From the NCBI RefSeq assembly GCF_036199905.1, contig NZ_CP108109.1, positions 1,364,001 through 1,428,000 on the forward strand: a stretch of 64,000 bases of DNA. The letters are read 5' to 3'. The DNA comes from Streptomyces sp. NBC_00223 (GTDB taxonomy: Bacteria; Actinomycetota; Actinomycetes; Streptomycetales; Streptomycetaceae). Below the pieces are notes generated by a model, which was not told the origin of the DNA, made no database searches, and was given only the letters and a program-made list of their open reading frames with translations. Position numbers and translations under genes: made by a program. This document shows, in pieces, positions 6,836 through 15,762 of this stretch. Position 1 is the first letter of the stretch, and each line of letters begins with the position of its first letter.

Positions 6836-8767
6836 TCACGGGAAGGGGTGCGGCACCCGGCGCACCTCCTCCTCGGGCAGGTCGTCCGCCCGCAGGCCGC
6901 CGCGGCGCAGCGCGGTGCGCAGCCGGGGCATGGTCAGCGCCCGCTGCCGCGACCAGCCGAAGTCGATCGGCAGCAGTCCCGGCACGATCGTGGCGACCGT
7001 GCTCAGGCCCAACCGCCGCTGTTCCGGGGTGGTCTGGTCGACCACGACGACATCGAACCCGGCGGCGGCCAGCTCTCCCGTGCACCACAGCACGTCGTCG
7101 CGCAGATCGAGTCCGCGCGGCCGCCGCCGCGACCAGTCGTCGTAGGTGTCCGCGAACGACCGTACGGCGGCCGGTTCCAGATAGCCGCCCACGTGCTCGC
7201 GCATCCTCGGAAGCCCGAACAGCGCCGCGTGGTCGGGGAGTCGGCGGACGAGGCCGAAGTCCTCGGCCATGGCGGCGAGTTCGTCCGGCCGCTCGGCGAC
7301 CTGCCGGGGCAGGTGCGGGAGATACGTGAGGATCTCGGAGAGCGCCGACTCCACGGCGGTCAGCGGGTCGAAGGCGGCCCCGGCGGCGAAGGCGAGCGTG
7401 CCGGGCCCCTCGTCGCGGCGTACGGCGAGACCGGTGACGACCGGTACCGGCAGGTCGATCCGGTTGTCGTAGACGTGCACGTCGTAGCCGCAGAGCGCGG
7501 CGCGGTCGGTCATCGCCCGTACGACCGTCCTGTCGCAGGAATCGAGGTCGATCTCGGTCAGCCGCGCGTTGCCGTACCAGGCGAGCAGGAAGGCGTCCCG
7601 CTCGATGAGTTCGAGCAGGCCGAAGAGGATCGCCTCCTCCAGACAGCTTCCGATCGCACAGCCGTTGGAGCACTCGTAGACGAAGTCGTCGGCCGCGGTG
7701 CCCGCGCTGTAGTACGCGAGGCGGGCCGGGACCAGCACCGGCCGGTCGTCGCGCAGCGAGTGGCCGCGCACCCAGGGGATCGGGCGCGCGGGGTCGAAGG
7801 GGGTGACCATCGGGTCGTCGCGGTAGGTCTCGGGCGCGTACAGCCCGCACTCGCGCGGGTCGAGGGCGGCGACGCCGGACCGTACGAGGGCGTCGTACGA
7901 CTCGACCGGCAGCGCGCCCGGGTCGCGGCGGTGGGTGCCCGCGTAGCGTTCGAGCCCTTCGAGGAAGGCCAGATCGCGGCTCGCGGCAAAGGAGTTGGCC
8001 TGGCCGCTCCAGGTGACGTCGGTCAGTCCTGCGTAGCCGCGCATGAAGACGCTGCCCGCGACGGGGGCGGTGGTCGGCGAGGTGACGTCGTTCCAGGTCC
8101 CGGCGCCGAGCGCCCCGCACACCGGGTTGGCGAGGGCGTCGGTCGGCAGGGCGTAGGAGGCGGGGCCGCGCAGCCGGTAGCGGTCGGCGGCGGGCTTCGG
8201 GCGCGCGGTGAGCCGGAAGTCGGCGGGGGCCGGCCGGGGGTGCCGGTCGCAGAGCGGTTCGGCGAGCAGCGGAACGGTGTACGACCGGCCGGTCTCGGGG
8301 TCGTGGCGGGTGACCCGGGCGGGGCCGGTGGTACGCGGGGCGCCGGGGCCGAACGCCCGGGCGTACAGGGCCCATACGGCGTCCACGGCGTAGTCGGGCA
8401 GCACCGGCCAGGCGCCCGCGGCGGTCACGGTGAGGCCGGTCTCCAGCGCCTCGCGCTCGGTACGGGTGCGCAGCCGCTGCCAGCGGACGGCCAGGCAGCC
8501 GCCGCACGCCAGGTCGGCGGAGTCGGCCTCCTCGCCTCCCCAGGGGCCGATCAGCACGGCGTCCGGTGTCAGGTGCACGGTCGCCGCGGCCCGCCGCCGC
8601 GCGCGCTCGTCGGGTTCGGGCCGCAGCACGTCGTACCCGCCGGCGACGGCCACCGCGGGCGCGGGCAGCCCGGCCCGCGCCGCCCGTACGGCGAGCCGTT
8701 CCTCCAGTGCCCGCCCGGCGTCCTCCAGCGGCACGACGGTGGCGGGTCCTGCGGTGTCCAGGGTCAT
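6836..8767 (-). CDS. YcaO-domain azoline-forming cyclodehydratase (YcaO 1)
   Basis: A 643-residue ATP-dependent cyclodehydratase. The N-terminal 200 residues are a leader/partner-binding region with a zinc-like CGGC pair and a later CDRH in place of a second CxxC. The YcaO domain follows, with ATP/Mg motifs EGLERYAG, SSNGCAIG and GLLELIERDAF (around residue 370), and the protein ends in PHPFP, the Pro-rich tail typical of peptide-azoline YcaO enzymes. It starts at ATG 8767, overlapping the permease stop (ATGA). It is the last gene of the operon and one of two YcaO proteins; the partial zinc site suggests it may be auxiliary to YcaO 2. Confidence 0.93.
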   Translation of the reverse strand: MTLDTAGPATVVPLEDAGRALEERLAVRAARAGLPAPAVAVAGGYDVLRPEPDERARRRAAATVHLTPDAVLIGPWGGEEADSADLACGGCLAVRWQRLRTRTEREALETGLTVTAAGAWPVLPDYAVDAVWALYARAFGPGAPRTTGPARVTRHDPETGRSYTVPLLAEPLCDRHPRPAPADFRLTARPKPAADRYRLRGPASYALPTDALANPVCGALGAGTWNDVTSPTTAPVAGSVFMRGYAGLTDVTWSGQANSFAASRDLAFLEGLERYAGTHRRDPGALPVESYDALVRSGVAALDPRECGLYAPETYRDDPMVTPFDPARPIPWVRGHSLRDDRPVLVPARLAYYSAGTAADDFVYECSNGCAIGSCLEEAILFGLLELIERDAFLLAWYGNARLTEIDLDSCDRTVVRAMTDRAALCGYDVHVYDNRIDLPVPVVTGLAVRRDEGPGTLAFAAGAAFDPLTAVESALSEILTYLPHLPRQVAERPDELAAMAEDFGLVRRLPDHAALFGLPRMREHVGGYLEPAAVRSFADTYDDWSRRRPRGLDLRDDVLWCTGELAAAGFDVVVVDQTTPEQRRLGLSTVATIVPGLLPIDFGWSRQRALTMPRLRTALRRGGLRADDLPEEEVRRVPHPFP

Positions 8768-9519
8768 GTCCGGTTGCTCCAGCGGAAGATGCGGGCCGCG
8801 ATCAGCCCGAACAGGACGGTGAAGGCGGCCAGACCCGCGCAGTCCACGCCGAGCGAGCCGAGGCTGCCGCGCCCGGCCAGCACATCGGTCAGGCCGTGGT
8901 CGAGGTAGCGCAGCGGCAGGATCCAGGACAGCGTGCGGATCCAGCCCGGCAGCAGGTCGGCCGGGTAGAACGCCCCGGACAGGAACGCCATCGGCACCAT
9001 CACGCAGTTGGCGATGGCGGCGACCGCCTCGGGGGTGTTGGCGAGGCTGCCGACCACCAGGCCCATCGCGAGGAAGGCCGCCACGCCGAGCACCAGCAGC
9101 GGCAGCGCCAGCGGCCAGTCGCCCGACAGGTGCAGGCCGAACATCGGCAGCAGCGCGACCGCGGTGAAGAGCACCGCCTGCGCCAGGCCCACCACGACCG
9201 CGACCGCGAACCGCGAGCCGAGCACGGTCGGCAGCGGTGTCGGGGTCCGCCACACCAGCCGCAGGATGTCGTCGCGCCGCCAGTGCATGAGCGCGAACGC
9301 CGGGCCGAAGAGCGCGGCGTTGCCCACCCCCCAGGACAGCACACCGGGCGCCACGTAGTTGATGTACGGCAGACCGCCGTCGACCGACTGGCCGCGGAAG
9401 AGCAGCCCGAAGACCAGCAGGAAGACCAGCGGGAAGGCGAAGGTGAAGAAGACGGTGGTCCGGTCGCGCACGGAGGCGAGATACGCGGCCCTGGTCAGCG
9501 CGGTGTAGGCGGTCGTCAT
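8764..9519 (-). CDS. ABC-2 type transporter permease
   Basis: A 251-residue membrane protein with about six hydrophobic segments, of the ABC-2/DrrB type. It contains FAFPLVFLLVFGLLF near residue 30 and the late MAFLSGAFYPADLLPGW region typical of the family. It overlaps the upstream ATPase-containing gene and the downstream YcaO 1 gene by 4 bp each. With the ATPase domain upstream it should export the mature peptide or provide self-immunity. Substrate specificity is inferred from context only. Confidence 0.9.
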   Translation of the reverse strand: MTTAYTALTRAAYLASVRDRTTVFFTFAFPLVFLLVFGLLFRGQSVDGGLPYINYVAPGVLSWGVGNAALFGPAFALMHWRRDDILRLVWRTPTPLPTVLGSRFAVAVVVGLAQAVLFTAVALLPMFGLHLSGDWPLALPLLVLGVAAFLAMGLVVGSLANTPEAVAAIANCVMVPMAFLSGAFYPADLLPGWIRTLSWILPLRYLDHGLTDVLAGRGSLGSLGVDCAGLAAFTVLFGLIAARIFRWSNRT

Positions 9520-11810
9520 CGGCCGTGCTCCGTTCCGGTCAGCCGCAGATAGGCGTCCTCGAGGGTCGCGGTACGGGTCTGGATGGCGTCCATGTCGACG
9601 AACTCGCCGACCGCGACCAGCACCCGGTTGGCCTGGCGGGTCTCGATGACGACCTCGCCGCCCTCCACCAGCACCCGGTCCACGCCCTCGATGCCGCGGG
9701 CCTGTTCGGGGGTGATCCGGTCGGCGGGCACCAGCAGCCGGGCGGGCGCGGCCATCGAACGGATCAGCGCGCCCGGCGTGTCGAGGGCGGCCACCCGGCC
9801 GGCCGCGATGATCGCGACCCGGTCGCACAGCGCCTCGGCCTCGTCCAGGTAGTGCGTGGTGTAGACGATCGTGCGGCCCTCGCTGCGCAGTTCGCGCAGC
9901 ACGCTCCACAGCGACCGGCGGGCCTCGGGGTCGAGGGCGGCGGTCGGTTCGTCCAGGAAGATCAGGTCGGGCTCGTGGACCAGCGCGGTGGCCAGGGCGA
10001 GCCGCTGGCGCTGGCCGCCGGACAGGTCGTCCACCCGGCTGCTGTCCTTGGCGCCGAGGCCGACGATGTCCATGGCCCGGCGGGCCGCCGCCTTGTCGAG
10101 GCCGTGCAGGGCGGCCACGGTCTCCAGGTGCTCCCACGCGGTGAGCCGGGTGAAGAACGCCGACGCCTGGGTCTGCACGCCCATCCGGCGCAGCAGCGCG
10201 ATGTTGCGCGGCCAGGGCGACCGGCCGAAGACCTCGACCGTGCCGGAGTCGGGCCTGCGCATGCCCTCGATGATCTCGACGAGGGTGGTCTTGCCGGCGC
10301 CGTTGGGCCCGAGTATCCCGAAGAACTCGCCCGCCGCCACGGTCAGCGACACCCCGTCGAGCGCGCGCACCTCGCCGTAGGTCTTGCTCACCGCGTCGAT
10401 GAGTACGGCGTTCTCCGACGGGTGGTGGGTGGTTTTCATACGGCCTTTCTCCTGCCGTGCCGCGGGCGCGGCGTCGGCTGCTGCTGTGCTGACGGGTGGA
10501 GCGGCGGACCCGGCACCGGAGTGCCCAACGTCCTTGCGTACAACGGGGGTTGAGCCTACGGAACCGTCCCGCGTGAGGGCGTGCGCCTCGGCGCGGCGCG
10601 CGGCGATCCGCAGGCCGAGCAGCCGCAGGGGCAGGGCGAGGGCGATCAGCGCGAGGGGCAGGGCGGCGGTCCAGGGGGACCAGGCCGCGGGGAGGGCCGC
10701 GCGGCACAGCAGCCCGGTACCGGCGAGCGCGGCGGCGGCCAGCAGTCCGCAGAGCGCCGCGTAGCCGCCGTGGATCAGCCGCAGCCGCCGGGAGTACGGC
10801 GTGAGCCCGGCGCCGGGGCGGCGCAGGGCGGCCAGGACCGCGGCCCGCAGGAAGGTCCGGCTCTCCGAGGCGAGCCGCAGTGTGCCGAGCCCGTAGCCGA
10901 GCGCCTTGTAGCCGTCGAGCGGCGGCAGCGGGATCAGGTTGAGCAGGGCCATCGCCGTGCCGAGCAGCAGCAGGCCGCCGACGAAGGGGACGGCCTGCGC
11001 GGAGCCGGGCAGCAGCGCCCACACCGGCCAGACGGGCAGCAGGAAGACCAGGTTCATCACCGCCCCGGCCCCGGCGACTGCGATCTGCGGCCCGCGCCTG
11101 CCGAGGAACTGCACGTCCTCGACCTCGCAGTAGAGATACGTCATGAAGCCCGCCCGCCGGCGCAGCCCGATCTCGGTGACCCGCAGCCCGAAGGCCCGGG
11201 CGACCACGCCGTGCGCGAGTTCGTGCAGCGCGAGGCTGAACCACAGCACGACGCCGACCGCGAAGAGGGCGACGGGCTGCCGGTAGAGCCGGGAGGTGGC
11301 GTCGGCCAGCTCCCCGAACCGTACGGCCTCCGCGACGAGCAGGGCCGCGCACAGCGCGAGCAGCGGGACGAGCACGGCCCGCCGCCGGGCGAAGGCGGTG
11401 GCGGTGTGCAGCCGGTCCATGAGCGCGGGCGCGTCGGCGACCATCCGGGTCCGCCCGGCCAGCAGCGTCCCCTCGGACGGCCGCGACTCCCGCGCTTCCG
11501 GCGTGGCGGGTGCCGGTCCCGCCCCCGCCAGCAGCCCCCGTACCGACAGCAGCCGCAGCAGTTGCGTCCACTGCGCCTCCCCCAGCCGCGCGCCGAACGC
11601 GGCCGCGTACTCCGCCCCGACCTCGGCCAGTGAGCGGGTGCCGTCCAGCCGGACGATCAGGAAGTGTTCCTTCGGGCCGACCTCCAGCCGGGCCCCGCCG
11701 ACCGGGTCCTTGACCAGGTGCACCCGGGCCGGGCCGCGGGTCAGCGCGGGACCGACGAGGATGTCGGGCCGTACGGCCGGCCGCAGTTCGAGCAGCCCCC
11801 CGGTGGTCAC
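9516..11810 (-). CDS. M50 metalloprotease fused in frame to an ABC transporter ATPase
   Basis: A 764-residue open frame. Residues about 1-110 are a PqqD/leader-recognition-like region. Membrane segments follow with the zinc site HELAHG (near 195) and NLIPLPPLDG (near 289), an M50/site-2-protease type peptidase. After an Ala/Pro linker, residues 458-764 are a complete ABC ATPase (GPNGAGKTT, LSGGQRQRLA, LIFLDEPTAALDPE). GTG 11810 overlaps the LanB C-part stop. An internal ATG at 10439 has AGGAG nine bases upstream, so a free ATPase may also be made. The protease could remove the leader during export. A lost stop codon or sequencing indel between two genes is the alternative. Confidence 0.85.
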   Translation of the reverse strand: MTTGGLLELRPAVRPDILVGPALTRGPARVHLVKDPVGGARLEVGPKEHFLIVRLDGTRSLAEVGAEYAAAFGARLGEAQWTQLLRLLSVRGLLAGAGPAPATPEARESRPSEGTLLAGRTRMVADAPALMDRLHTATAFARRRAVLVPLLALCAALLVAEAVRFGELADATSRLYRQPVALFAVGVVLWFSLALHELAHGVVARAFGLRVTEIGLRRRAGFMTYLYCEVEDVQFLGRRGPQIAVAGAGAVMNLVFLLPVWPVWALLPGSAQAVPFVGGLLLLGTAMALLNLIPLPPLDGYKALGYGLGTLRLASESRTFLRAAVLAALRRPGAGLTPYSRRLRLIHGGYAALCGLLAAAALAGTGLLCRAALPAAWSPWTAALPLALIALALPLRLLGLRIAARRAEAHALTRDGSVGSTPVVRKDVGHSGAGSAAPPVSTAAADAAPAARQEKGRMKTTHHPSENAVLIDAVSKTYGEVRALDGVSLTVAAGEFFGILGPNGAGKTTLVEIIEGMRRPDSGTVEVFGRSPWPRNIALLRRMGVQTQASAFFTRLTAWEHLETVAALHGLDKAAARRAMDIVGLGAKDSSRVDDLSGGQRQRLALATALVHEPDLIFLDEPTAALDPEARRSLWSVLRELRSEGRTIVYTTHYLDEAEALCDRVAIIAAGRVAALDTPGALIRSMAAPARLLVPADRITPEQARGIEGVDRVLVEGGEVVIETRQANRVLVAVGEFVDMDAIQTRTATLEDAYLRLTGTEHGR

Positions 11811-12871
11811 GGCGCCGCCGAGGGCTCGGGGGCGGCCTCGCGCGGGGCGCGCAGGGCCCGCCCGAGCACGTACGACAGATACGCCTCGTCGCGGACGCTC
11901 ACCGACAGCCGGTTGTTGGTCATGTGCATGTACGGCGAGGCGAGCATCGGCAGCGCCTGATCGGGGTCGCTCACCGGGAGATCCCTGGTGCCGTCCCACG
12001 AGCGGAAGACCAGCTCGCCCGCACGGGCCAACTCCTCCACGCGGCCGCGCAGTTCGAGGCAGTGCTCGGCCCAGCCGCGCAGAAAGCCCGGCAGGTGCCG
12101 CGGCGCGGGTTCGGCGACGACCCGGCGGATCTCCTGGAAACGGCGGGTCAGTGAGGCGTCCATCGAGCCGTAGGCCCGGTCGTAGCCGTCCTGGGCGGTG
12201 AAGTTGGTGCCCGCGAAGGCCGAGTTCCAGAACTCGTGGTAGCGGTCGAGGAAGTGCAGCAGCGCGGCCTCGTCGGGGATCAGACAGCCCGACATGGTCA
12301 TCATCAACTGCGCGGCCACGCCCAGCAGTACGGTCCGCACATGCAGGTTCATCGTGGCGGCCGCCTCGACGACCAGGTCGCTGGACCGCTGGAAGTGCCA
12401 CTCGGCCAGCTCCACCCCGGCCGGGCCGCCGTACTTGCCGTACTCGGGCTCGTAGGGCTCGGCGCTGAAGGAGTTGTTGGGGCGCAGCCGCATCCTGCCG
12501 CTGCCGTCCACGAAGCGGTCCCGTTCGCCGCCGGGGTACTCCAGCTCGAAGAGTGTGTTGTAGAGGTCGGCGAGGAAGCCGTCCTTGACCTCGTAGAGCG
12601 CGGGCCGTCGGCGCAGGAAGTCCGTGATGGCGGCCTGCGCGCGGGCGGCGACCTCGGGTGCGGCCCGCGGGGAGGAGGGCCGCAGCCGCAGCCGGATGTG
12701 CGGGCCCTCCAGCCAGTAGTTGATGAAGAAGTGGCCGCCGAGCAGGCCGTCCCGGGTGAGGTCCGCGATCAGCGGCCGGGCGCACTGGAGGAGGAACGGG
12801 CGGGTGCTCGCGGCGTAGAAGACGTGGTACGCCTGCCAGTCGCCGTACGGGGTCGGGGTCCGGGTGGTCAT
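11807..12871 (-). CDS. LanB-type dehydratase, C-terminal (glutamate elimination) protein
   Basis: A 354-residue protein of the SpaB C-terminal / thiopeptide-type bacteriocin domain family. It begins GDWQAYHVFYAASTRPFLL and carries the conserved FINYWLEGPHIRLRL near residue 50. In split LanB systems (goadsporin GodG, thiocillin TclL) this protein eliminates glutamate from Ser/Thr esters to give dehydroamino acids. The same superfamily includes the pyridine synthases of thiopeptides, and only one member is present here, so its exact role (elimination or [4+2] cyclisation) is inferred. ATG 12871 overlaps the N-part stop by ATGA. Confidence 0.9.
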   Translation of the reverse strand: MTTRTPTPYGDWQAYHVFYAASTRPFLLQCARPLIADLTRDGLLGGHFFINYWLEGPHIRLRLRPSSPRAAPEVAARAQAAITDFLRRRPALYEVKDGFLADLYNTLFELEYPGGERDRFVDGSGRMRLRPNNSFSAEPYEPEYGKYGGPAGVELAEWHFQRSSDLVVEAAATMNLHVRTVLLGVAAQLMMTMSGCLIPDEAALLHFLDRYHEFWNSAFAGTNFTAQDGYDRAYGSMDASLTRRFQEIRRVVAEPAPRHLPGFLRGWAEHCLELRGRVEELARAGELVFRSWDGTRDLPVSDPDQALPMLASPYMHMTNNRLSVSVRDEAYLSYVLGRALRAPREAAPEPSAAP

Positions 12872-15747
12872 GGGCGGGGGTCCTGCCTTCCGTGCGGTGC
12901 GGAGCCGGTCGCGCGCGGGACGATCTCCACGGCCAGTTCGGCGACGTGCCGGCCGCGCGGGGAGCGGACGTGCAGTTCGTTCTCGTCCGGCAGCATCTCC
13001 TCGAAGACCGTGCGGGTCCGGCCGCCGCCGGTGAGCGCTTCGAGGGCGAGCAGCGACAGCGGGCTGTCGAAGTCGACATAGGCCGGTTTGGCGCCGCCGC
13101 CGAAGACGGTCCCGCCGCCGGGGCCGTCCTCGCGCACGGTGGCGAACACCCGGTCGGGCAGCCGGTGCCGACGCCGCCAGCGCTGCCACGCGAGGTAGTA
13201 CGCGGCCTCGTCGGCGCCGGGTTCGCGCACCGGCAGCGCGCCGGGCTCCGCGGTCCAGTTGCGGCGGTGCAGGACGAGGCTGCGGTAGCGCACCCGGGGC
13301 CGCACGGTCACTCCGCCGTCGGCCGGGGCCTCGGGCACCCCGCGCCACAGGTCGGGCCTGGCCCGGGAGGTGGGCGAGAACAGCAGGAGGGTGCGCGGCA
13401 CTTCGGGCAGCACCATGGGGACGAGATAGCCGAGGTAGAGCGGGACGACCTCGCGGCCGAGGCGGCGTGAGCGCAGCAGCAGGCGGTCTTCGGTCTCGTC
13501 GTGCTCGGCGTAGAGGTCGTCGAGGTCGATCCGGCCCTCGGCGGGCACGGTGCTGGTCTCGCCGGGGCAGACGATCTCGAAGTCGGTGAGCCGGCCGTGC
13601 AGGTTGAGGTTGGTCGTGGCCGAACCGGCGGTGATCTCGGCGAAGACCGCGCCGGGCGGCGCCCATTGGCGCAGGGTGTCGCGCAGCCCGGCGCTCAGGC
13701 CCCCGGGCTCCGCGGAGCCGGCGTCGAAGCAGTGGGTGAAGCGGGTGAAGGGGAAGCTCAGGCCGCCGTAGGAGTTGTTGAGGACGACCAGCGGGTCGTC
13801 CTCGCGGTCGGCGAGCTGGACGAAGTGGCTGTGCGGGGCGAACGGCTCGCCCAGCGGGGTGAGTTCGGCGGCCACCGCGTCGATGGCGGCCTCGTCCAGC
13901 CGCAGTTCCTCGCCGCCGCTGGGGTGGGCCCGCCACAGCTCGCGCATCCGCCGGGTGAACTCGGCGCGGGCCCGGTCCAGGGCGGTGACCTCCGGCAGGC
14001 CCAGCCAGTTCTCCTCGGGCGCGTGCGAACCGTCCGGCGCCCAGGGCGACTTGGTGGCGGTGAACTGGAGGTACTGGGTGAAGATGTCCTCGCTGAAGTC
14101 GTGCACCAGGCGCAGGACGTCCTCGCAGCGGCCGCCGCGGCCGTAGCGGGCGAGGAAGAAGCCCTTGAGGGTCAGGCGCTGCGGCAGCGCCACGTCGAAG
14201 GCGGGCAGGACGCGGGTCAGCGCGTGCAGGGGCTCGGCGGCCAGCCGGGTCCAGCGCTCCGGGTCGGCGCCGACGGGTTCCTCGCTGACGTCCTCGTACA
14301 GCAGCGTCTGCGGCAGCGACGGCGATTCGGCGCCCAACTCCCTCTGCAAGGACAGCAGTTCGCTTCTGAGCGTGCCCAGCAGGGCGCGGCGGCCGGCGGC
14401 GGTGTCCGTGCGGGCCCATTGCTCGACACAGGAGGCGGTGGTCTCCAGCCGGGCGGCGGTGGCGTCGGCCCAGGGGCGGCCGAGGGCGCGCAGCGACGCC
14501 TGGAAGGAGCGCAGCGGGTCGGCCGCGTGGACATCGGTGTCCAGGCCGGTCATCTGGAGGACGCCCAGGTCGAGCAGGGTCGCGGGGTAGCGGGCGGCCT
14601 CCGCGGCGGACCCGCCGGTCTCGGCGGCGAGCCAGGCTTCGAGTGCGGCGTAGCGCGGGGCGGCGCCGTCGGCGAAGAGGCCGAGCATCCGTTCCAGGAC
14701 GCCGCTGCGGCGCAGGAAGAACAGCCGGTCGTGGGCCGCGTCGAAGCTCACCGCGGCGCTGTCGTCGCCCGCGGTCACCGAGCGCCGTACGTAGCGCAGC
14801 CGGTCGTCGTCCAGTTCCCAGCCCGCCGACAGCACCACCGGCAGGTCGCCGCGGCGCCCGGGGTCGGCGGCGATCAGCTCGGCGAGCCTGGCCAGCACCA
14901 CGATGTTCAGCCGGGGGTGGCCGGTCCAGCGGCCGCCGGTGACCACCTCGCCCGCACCCGCGGCGAACCGCCCCTCGGCGACCGCCGTGAAGGTGCTGAA
15001 CGGGCTGGTCTTGCACGCCGTGCGGTAGAGGTACGCCAGCAGCGAGCGCTCCTTCTTGCGGGCCCGCTTGTCCGGGACGGGCGCGCGGTCGGCGACGAAG
15101 GCGTCGACCTGCCCGTCGAGCGTGGGCGAGGCCAGCGCGAGGCCGAGGCGCAGCCGCTCCTCCCCGGCCAGCGCCTTCAGCTCCGCCCGGGTCGCCGCCA
15201 GCGCGCGGTCCAGCAACGGGCCGCCCTCGTCCTGGAGTTCGGCCAGGGTCAGGCGTGCGGCGCGCCAGTGGATCAGCAGCTCGCCGGTGCTCCGGCCGGC
15301 CGCGTCCGCCAGTTCCGTCAGGTCGCCGGGCGGCATCCGGCCGTTGAACACCGCGCGGCGCAAGGCCAGTACACGGCGCCGCTCGCGGTCGTCCTCGGTG
15401 GCCTTGACCAGGGCGGTCAGCGGGTCGGTCAACTCCTCCGCGAGCAGGTCGACTTGTTCCCGCGCGGCGAGTACGCGGTCCGCCCAGGCGCGGGCGTCGG
15501 GGGCGCGCAGCCGGTGCACGGCCTCGGCCGGCAGGCCCGCCACGCGCAGGACGAACCGGTCGTGCAGCAGCCAGTCCGGCCGGTCGGGCGCGGTGCCGCC
15601 GGGGCCGGGTCCGGGTCCGGTGCTGCCGGTGCCGGGCGCGGCGGCGACGGCGGTCATACGGCTCCCCTCGGGCGGCTGGGTCGCGGTGCTCGTACCGGTC
15701 CTGGCAGTCGTCACATGGGCGCGGGCCTGGCCCGTGGTCTCGGTCAT
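12868..15747 (-). CDS. LanB-type dehydratase, N-terminal (tRNA-dependent glutamylation) protein
   Basis: A 959-residue lantibiotic dehydratase N-terminal protein that would use glutamyl-tRNA to activate Ser/Thr of the core as glutamyl esters. RYRTACKTSPFSTFTAV-type sequence near residue 240 and KGFFLARYGRGGRCEDVLRL near 550 are family hallmarks. The longest start is ATG 15747. ATG 15657 (giving MTAVAAAP) has a better Shine-Dalgarno, GAGGGGAG, and would drop a low-complexity 30-residue tail, so it is a serious alternative. The stop overlaps the C-part start, keeping the two halves stoichiometric. Confidence 0.92.
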   Translation of the reverse strand: MTETTGQARAHVTTARTGTSTATQPPEGSRMTAVAAAPGTGSTGPGPGPGGTAPDRPDWLLHDRFVLRVAGLPAEAVHRLRAPDARAWADRVLAAREQVDLLAEELTDPLTALVKATEDDRERRRVLALRRAVFNGRMPPGDLTELADAAGRSTGELLIHWRAARLTLAELQDEGGPLLDRALAATRAELKALAGEERLRLGLALASPTLDGQVDAFVADRAPVPDKRARKKERSLLAYLYRTACKTSPFSTFTAVAEGRFAAGAGEVVTGGRWTGHPRLNIVVLARLAELIAADPGRRGDLPVVLSAGWELDDDRLRYVRRSVTAGDDSAAVSFDAAHDRLFFLRRSGVLERMLGLFADGAAPRYAALEAWLAAETGGSAAEAARYPATLLDLGVLQMTGLDTDVHAADPLRSFQASLRALGRPWADATAARLETTASCVEQWARTDTAAGRRALLGTLRSELLSLQRELGAESPSLPQTLLYEDVSEEPVGADPERWTRLAAEPLHALTRVLPAFDVALPQRLTLKGFFLARYGRGGRCEDVLRLVHDFSEDIFTQYLQFTATKSPWAPDGSHAPEENWLGLPEVTALDRARAEFTRRMRELWRAHPSGGEELRLDEAAIDAVAAELTPLGEPFAPHSHFVQLADREDDPLVVLNNSYGGLSFPFTRFTHCFDAGSAEPGGLSAGLRDTLRQWAPPGAVFAEITAGSATTNLNLHGRLTDFEIVCPGETSTVPAEGRIDLDDLYAEHDETEDRLLLRSRRLGREVVPLYLGYLVPMVLPEVPRTLLLFSPTSRARPDLWRGVPEAPADGGVTVRPRVRYRSLVLHRRNWTAEPGALPVREPGADEAAYYLAWQRWRRRHRLPDRVFATVREDGPGGGTVFGGGAKPAYVDFDSPLSLLALEALTGGGRTRTVFEEMLPDENELHVRSPRGRHVAELAVEIVPRATGSAPHGRQDPRP

Positions 15748-15762
15748 CGCGGCGGCCCCGGC

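Noticed and set aside
6836..8767. YcaO 1 as a thioamide-forming enzyme
   Set aside because: No TfuA partner in the window, and it has the PHPFP tail typical of azoline-forming enzymes.
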